Positions 12,492 through 15,855 of a stretch of DNA of 15,855 bases are shown here, piece by piece. Location of the stretch: assembly GCA_964462535.1 (NCBI GenBank), contig CAYWXV010000061.1, positions 1 through 15,855 on the forward strand, written 5' to 3'. Positions within the stretch are counted from its first letter, which is position 1; each line of letters opens with the position of its first letter. Made by a program: the position numbers and the translations under genes. Below the pieces are notes generated by a model. The model was not told the origin of the DNA. It was given only the letters and a program-made list of their open reading frames with translations, and searched no databases. This DNA comes from CAYWXV01 sp964462535 (GTDB lineage Bacteria; Bacteroidota; Ignavibacteria; OLB7).

Positions 12492-13452
12492 GGTTTCGTA
12501 TCTCCCCGATTTGATCGCGGAGTTCGCGGATTGCGATGCTCCAGTAGTCGTCTGTCCCCCAGAACGGGACGACACGCGCAAGGCCGCCGCCATCGATTTG
12601 TTGCGCGCAGCACCATGCGGTGAAGTGAATGTAGCGCATCCCTCGCAATGGCTCTATCAAGTCGAACTGCCTCCTGTCGATGGGACGGAAGAGACGGTAA
12701 CCCTCCATGAAGAGTTCGAGCTGGATGTAGCATTCATCAGGATGATCTGGAAGGAGCATCCAGACGTCCTGCACCGGTGGGCCGAGCGCCATGTCGTCGA
12801 AATCGATGACGACGAGCGATGAGCCGGGACGATGGAGGAGATTGCCGTAATGGAGGTCGCCGTGTATCCGAATCAGCTGGAGACCATTCCACATCGGGGC
12901 AATCAGGTCGATCAGTTCCCGCGCCGTCTTCTCGTACTCCCGGCGATAGCGGTCCGGAATGAGGCCCGAGCCGATGATCGTCCGAACGTGCAGCGTGGTC
13001 GACTCGGTGGGGGACATCGTTATGCGTCCCTGCGGCCGGCGAATCTCCCCGACGGAATGGATCCGGCCGACAAGACGACCAAGGGCTAGCCATCCCTCTT
13101 CGTCAGGTTCTTCATAGGCCCGACCAGCCCGCTTGGGAAAGAGGGCAAAGAACATCCCGTCCCGCTCACCTACGGTCTCCCCATCCTTCATGATAAGGGG
13201 TGCAACCACAGGGACATCCCTCTCTTCAAGCTCGAGCATGAATCGATGTTCTTCCTCGATCGCCTGTCGTGTCCACCGTCCCGGTCTGTAGAACTTGGCG
13301 ATGATCCACTCACCACTTTCGAGTTCGATGTCGTAGACACGGTTGATGTAGCTGGACAAGGGGCGACAGAAGTTCGCCGATCGCGCTCCTATGCCCCCCT
13401 CGACAAGATCGAGGACGAGATCGGGAGTGAGAGTCCGGAAGCTATCGATCAC
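12481..13452 (-). CDS. srkA: SrkA/YihE-type stress-response Ser/Thr protein kinase (APH fold)
   Basis: 323 aa; E. coli SrkA is about the same size. Motifs: the ATP-site strand NRVYDIELESGEWIIAKFYR with Lys53, an acidic helix pair (AIEEEHRFMLELEERDVPVV), the catalytic loop IRIHGDLHYGNLL (H197-G-D199, N204), and the metal-binding VVIDFDDMALGPPVQD (D217, D219), followed by VWMLLPDH. These are the hallmarks of RdoA/YihE kinases, which phosphorylate proteins under envelope and oxidative stress and limit programmed death in E. coli. The target here is unknown. The start is GTG at 13452 with GAGG five bases before it, overlapping the RNase R stop as GTGA. It overlaps the next gene by 11 nt. Other APH-fold kinases are the alternative, but the overall match to SrkA is good. 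Confidence 0.9.
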   Translation of the reverse strand: MIDSFRTLTPDLVLDLVEGGIGARSANFCRPLSSYINRVYDIELESGEWIIAKFYRPGRWTRQAIEEEHRFMLELEERDVPVVAPLIMKDGETVGERDGMFFALFPKRAGRAYEEPDEEGWLALGRLVGRIHSVGEIRRPQGRITMSPTESTTLHVRTIIGSGLIPDRYRREYEKTARELIDLIAPMWNGLQLIRIHGDLHYGNLLHRPGSSLVVIDFDDMALGPPVQDVWMLLPDHPDECYIQLELFMEGYRLFRPIDRRQFDLIEPLRGMRYIHFTAWCCAQQIDGGGLARVVPFWGTDDYWSIAIRELRDQIGEIRNHAS

Positions 13453-15644
13453 GTCTCCCTCGTCCGGCGTTTGCTGCCACGACGGGGAACGACGTACTCC
13501 TCGCCGGCGATCTCGCGGCGGAAGACGTTCTCGTCAATCAATTCCATGTCGATCTGTGCCTCCTCCTGATCCACGCGAACGACACGGACGTGGATGGTAT
13601 CGCCAAGTCTGTAGACGCTTCTCGTACGACGGCCACGAATCGACTTTGATCGCTCATCATAGATGTAGTAATCGTCCTGAAGACTTCTCATGCGCACGAG
13701 TCCGTCAATGCCGAGACCGCTCAGCTCCGCAAAGATCCCGAAGGACGCAACGCCCGAGACCCTTGCCTCGAACACGTCGCCAACACGCCCCTTCAGGAAG
13801 TGGACTTCGGCCAGTTTGATCGACTCACGCTCCGCCTCCGTTGCCGATCGCTCCCGCTCCGAACAATGATCGGCAATCGCCCCCATCGATCGTGCGTACT
13901 CGCGACGACGAGCGACCGACATGCCCCGCTCGTATTCGAAGAGGAGGCGGTGGACTATGAGATCGGGATACCGCCTGATCGGTGAGGTGAAGTGGGTATA
14001 GTGGGTGAACGCAAGACCGAAGTGACCGATGTTGGCTTCGCTGTAGACTGCCTTTGCCATCGAACGGAGTGTCACCTCGTTGATCATCCCCTCCTCTTCC
14101 TTCCCACGGACACTCTCCAACAGCTTCTGGATATCGCGGGGTTGAACTCCTTCCTTTGGAAGATGATACCCCAGTGAGCCAACGAACTGCGCCAGGTCGC
14201 GAAGCTTCTCGGGTTGGGGAACGTCGTGGATGCGATAGATGAACGGATTCAGCTCGGTCCCCTTCCGTCGCGTCCGACCTATGTGCTCGGCGACAACGCG
14301 GTTGGCCAGGAGCATGCAATCCTCGACGAGCCGCGTCGATTCGGTGGGGCGTTTCTGGACTGGTTCGACCGGCATTCCATTGGCGTCCAGCTTGAACTTC
14401 AACTCGGGTCGATCAAAGTCGATGCTCCCCTTTCGGCGTCTGTTGCTTCGAAGAGCGTGTACGATCCTGTTGACAGCCAGCAACTCCGCAGCGTAGTCAC
14501 CTTCCCCGGTCTCGAGGATGTTCAAGACTTCGTCGTACGTGAAGCGCCGCTTCGATCGTATGATCCCCTTGACGATTTCACTCTCACGAATGGCCCCCCG
14601 CGGCGACAGACGGACGAGTACGCTGTAGGTCAGACGGTCCTCGTCGGGGCGGAGTGAGCAGAGGTCATTCGAAAGACGCTCCGGAAGCATGGGTATCACG
14701 CCAGTGACGAGATAGACCGACGTCCCACGCGCATAAGCTTCGCGATCGAGAGCGCTTCCTTCAGGAACGTAATGACCTACGTCGGCGATGTGGACGCCAA
14801 TCGTGACATCACCGTCGTCGTGCTGTTGGATGGAGATCGCATCGTCGAAGTCGCGTGCATCGTCCGGGTCGATCGTGAATACTATCTCCTTGCGGAAGTC
14901 GCGACGCTCGCGAATGTCACGACGCGATATCGTCGAGGGGATGGCCTGGGCCTCGCTCAGAACATCGTCCGGGAAGACGTGAGGAAGTCGGTAGGAAGCG
15001 GCGATCGAGGCGATCTCGGCGTTCATTTCACCCGCGCGTCCAAGGCGCTCGACGACGACACCTTCGGGTTCGGTCTCGGGGTCGTTCCATTCGCGGAGAC
15101 GGACGAGGACCTTGTCTCCCACACGAGCCCCATTCATGTCACGGCGACGGACGGAGATGGTTCGGTGAATCAGACGGTCGTCGGGGTCGACGTAGATGCC
15201 CCGCCCCTGCTTCAGTGAACCGACGATGGTCGGCTCTCCCCGTTTCAGAATCTCCAGAACCTCACCGTAGGGGAGTTCCCCCTCACGTGAAGCAACGACC
15301 ATCTTTGCGCGGACCCGATCACCGTGAAACCCGGTCCAGATCAGTCGGGGCTCTATCTGAAAGGTCGGCTGATCGTCGCTGTCGGGAACAACGGTCCAGC
15401 GACCGCCGCGGCTGTTGACCAATCGACCCTCGATGATCACCAATGGCATCTTTCTGCCATAGCGACGCCGGGTAGTCTTGAAAATCGCCCCTTCGTCCTC
15501 GAGTTCCTCCAAGGCCTGCCGCACCAGTTCGTAGTCATCCGATTCGGAACGGATACCGATCGCCTTCGAGATCTCGTTCGTCTTCTTGTAGGACGAACCG
15601 GCCTCGGTGAGGATCTCGAGTATGCGTTCCTTGATTCGATTCAC
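13449..15644 (-). CDS. rnr: Ribonuclease R (3'-5' exoribonuclease, RNB family)
   Basis: 731 aa, within the RNase R/VacB range but without the long basic C-terminal tail of the enteric enzyme; it ends in a short RRGSKRRTRET. Domains: winged helix 1-65, two OB cold-shock domains about 65-230, the RNB catalytic domain about 245-590 with the metal-binding FTIDPDDARDFDDAIS (256-271; D259, D265, D267, D268), and an S1 domain about 625-710 (GDVFEARVSGVASFGIFAEL). The motif FTHYTHFTSPIRRYPDLIVH is the family signature. It degrades structured RNA, rRNA and mRNA fragments in the cytoplasm. The start is GTG at 15644 with AGG about ten bases upstream. It is the first gene of the operon; its stop overlaps the kinase start (GTGA). 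Confidence 0.97.
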   Translation of the reverse strand: MNRIKERILEILTEAGSSYKKTNEISKAIGIRSESDDYELVRQALEELEDEGAIFKTTRRRYGRKMPLVIIEGRLVNSRGGRWTVVPDSDDQPTFQIEPRLIWTGFHGDRVRAKMVVASREGELPYGEVLEILKRGEPTIVGSLKQGRGIYVDPDDRLIHRTISVRRRDMNGARVGDKVLVRLREWNDPETEPEGVVVERLGRAGEMNAEIASIAASYRLPHVFPDDVLSEAQAIPSTISRRDIRERRDFRKEIVFTIDPDDARDFDDAISIQQHDDGDVTIGVHIADVGHYVPEGSALDREAYARGTSVYLVTGVIPMLPERLSNDLCSLRPDEDRLTYSVLVRLSPRGAIRESEIVKGIIRSKRRFTYDEVLNILETGEGDYAAELLAVNRIVHALRSNRRRKGSIDFDRPELKFKLDANGMPVEPVQKRPTESTRLVEDCMLLANRVVAEHIGRTRRKGTELNPFIYRIHDVPQPEKLRDLAQFVGSLGYHLPKEGVQPRDIQKLLESVRGKEEEGMINEVTLRSMAKAVYSEANIGHFGLAFTHYTHFTSPIRRYPDLIVHRLLFEYERGMSVARRREYARSMGAIADHCSERERSATEAERESIKLAEVHFLKGRVGDVFEARVSGVASFGIFAELSGLGIDGLVRMRSLQDDYYIYDERSKSIRGRRTRSVYRLGDTIHVRVVRVDQEEAQIDMELIDENVFRREIAGEEYVVPRRGSKRRTRET

Positions 15645-15742
15645 GCGGGGTGCCTGGAGCTTTCTTGTTCAATTGCACATATCGGCCGATGGTCCTCAAT
15701 ACTCCCCATTCCAATTCGCATTCCCATCCCTGCTTCGTAAAT

Positions 15743-15768
15743 GGCTACGCCGATTGTATCGCAATTCC
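15743..15768. repeat. REP-like paired hairpins upstream of rnr, copy 1
   Basis: GGC-TAC-GCC then GATTG-TATC-GCAATTCC. It is followed by CATTCCC and a second copy 12 bp later. Same layout as 9550-9575. The surrounding gap, 15645-15812, shows no gene. Confidence 0.65.
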
Positions 15769-15780
15769 TCATTCCCAATT

Positions 15781-15806
15781 GGCTACGCCGATTGCTTCGC
15801 AATTCC
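15781..15806. repeat. REP-like paired hairpins upstream of rnr, copy 2
   Basis: GGC-TAC-GCC then GATTGC-TTC-GCAATTCC; it differs from copy 1 only in the loop region of the second hairpin. The two copies are direct repeats with a 38-bp period, separated by CATTCCC-type sequence. Confidence 0.65.
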
Positions 15807-15812
15807 GGGTCT

Positions 15813-15855
15813 TCACTGAATCGTGTGGGCGTGCGCCTCGAGAATCAGGGGGATG
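15813..15855 (-). CDS. Possible C-terminal end of an upstream gene
   Basis: In one minus-strand frame the window edge reads IPLILEAHAHTIQ then TGA at 15813-15815. The codons are GC-rich at third positions (CCC, CTG, CTC, GAG, GCG, CAC, GCC, CAC, ACG), and the repeats begin right after the stop, as expected for a gene end. Thirteen residues are too few to name a family. Confidence 0.35.
   Translation of the reverse strand, partial: IPLILEAHAHTIQ

Overview
The window reads as chromosomal DNA of a GC-rich, environmental, Gram-negative-type bacterium. The diderm inference rests on an EnvC-like LytM protein and a Tat-exported LD-carboxypeptidase. Period-7 repeats that read as SSLILHP-like or SSFLIPN-like peptides, together with REP-like hairpins between genes, are a style I associate with uncultured phyla such as Gemmatimonadota. 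That taxonomic guess is weak and rests on style alone. Every gene I can support is on the minus strand, so transcription runs from high to low coordinates. No tRNA, rRNA, CRISPR array, integrase or transposase was seen.

Right part (about 8.5-15.9 kb): a housekeeping block. A tight four-gene operon encodes RNase R (13449-15644), an SrkA/YihE-type kinase (12481-13452), an unrecognised 79-aa protein (12252-12491) and a Tat-secreted peptidase S66 / LD-carboxypeptidase (11092-12255). Two junctions are GTGA overlaps and one is an 11-nt overlap. After a gap with a terminator-like hairpin come an EnvC-like coiled-coil/LytM protein with lost zinc ligands (9598-10887) and the GTPase Era (8489-9379). 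The gaps before rnr and before era hold REP-like paired hairpins and short tandem repeats.

Middle (about 5.7-8.5 kb): a secreted protein of unknown function (6698-7261), a GNAT acetyltransferase (5858-6388), and about 1 kb (7431-8488) with only short coding-like fragments in different frames, probably decayed sequence.

Left part (1-5.7 kb): an accessory, defence-like cluster. In transcription order it holds a small partner protein and a minimal nucleotidyltransferase that overlap by 65 nt (toxin-antitoxin-like); a macro-domain protein; a DUF3024 protein and a PD-(D/E)XK-like protein, both lying between two ~110-bp direct repeats; a second PD-(D/E)XK-like protein; an HNH endonuclease with a probable EVE/PUA-like reader domain; and hsdM of a type I restriction-modification system, cut by the window edge. 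Each direct repeat ends in a TATATT-containing segment just upstream of a gene start, so the repeats may carry promoters and may also let the two-gene cassette recombine. hsdM itself carries an in-frame heptanucleotide-repeat insertion. This repeat-punctuated cluster is the best candidate in the window for something undescribed, but no function beyond family level can be proved from sequence alone.
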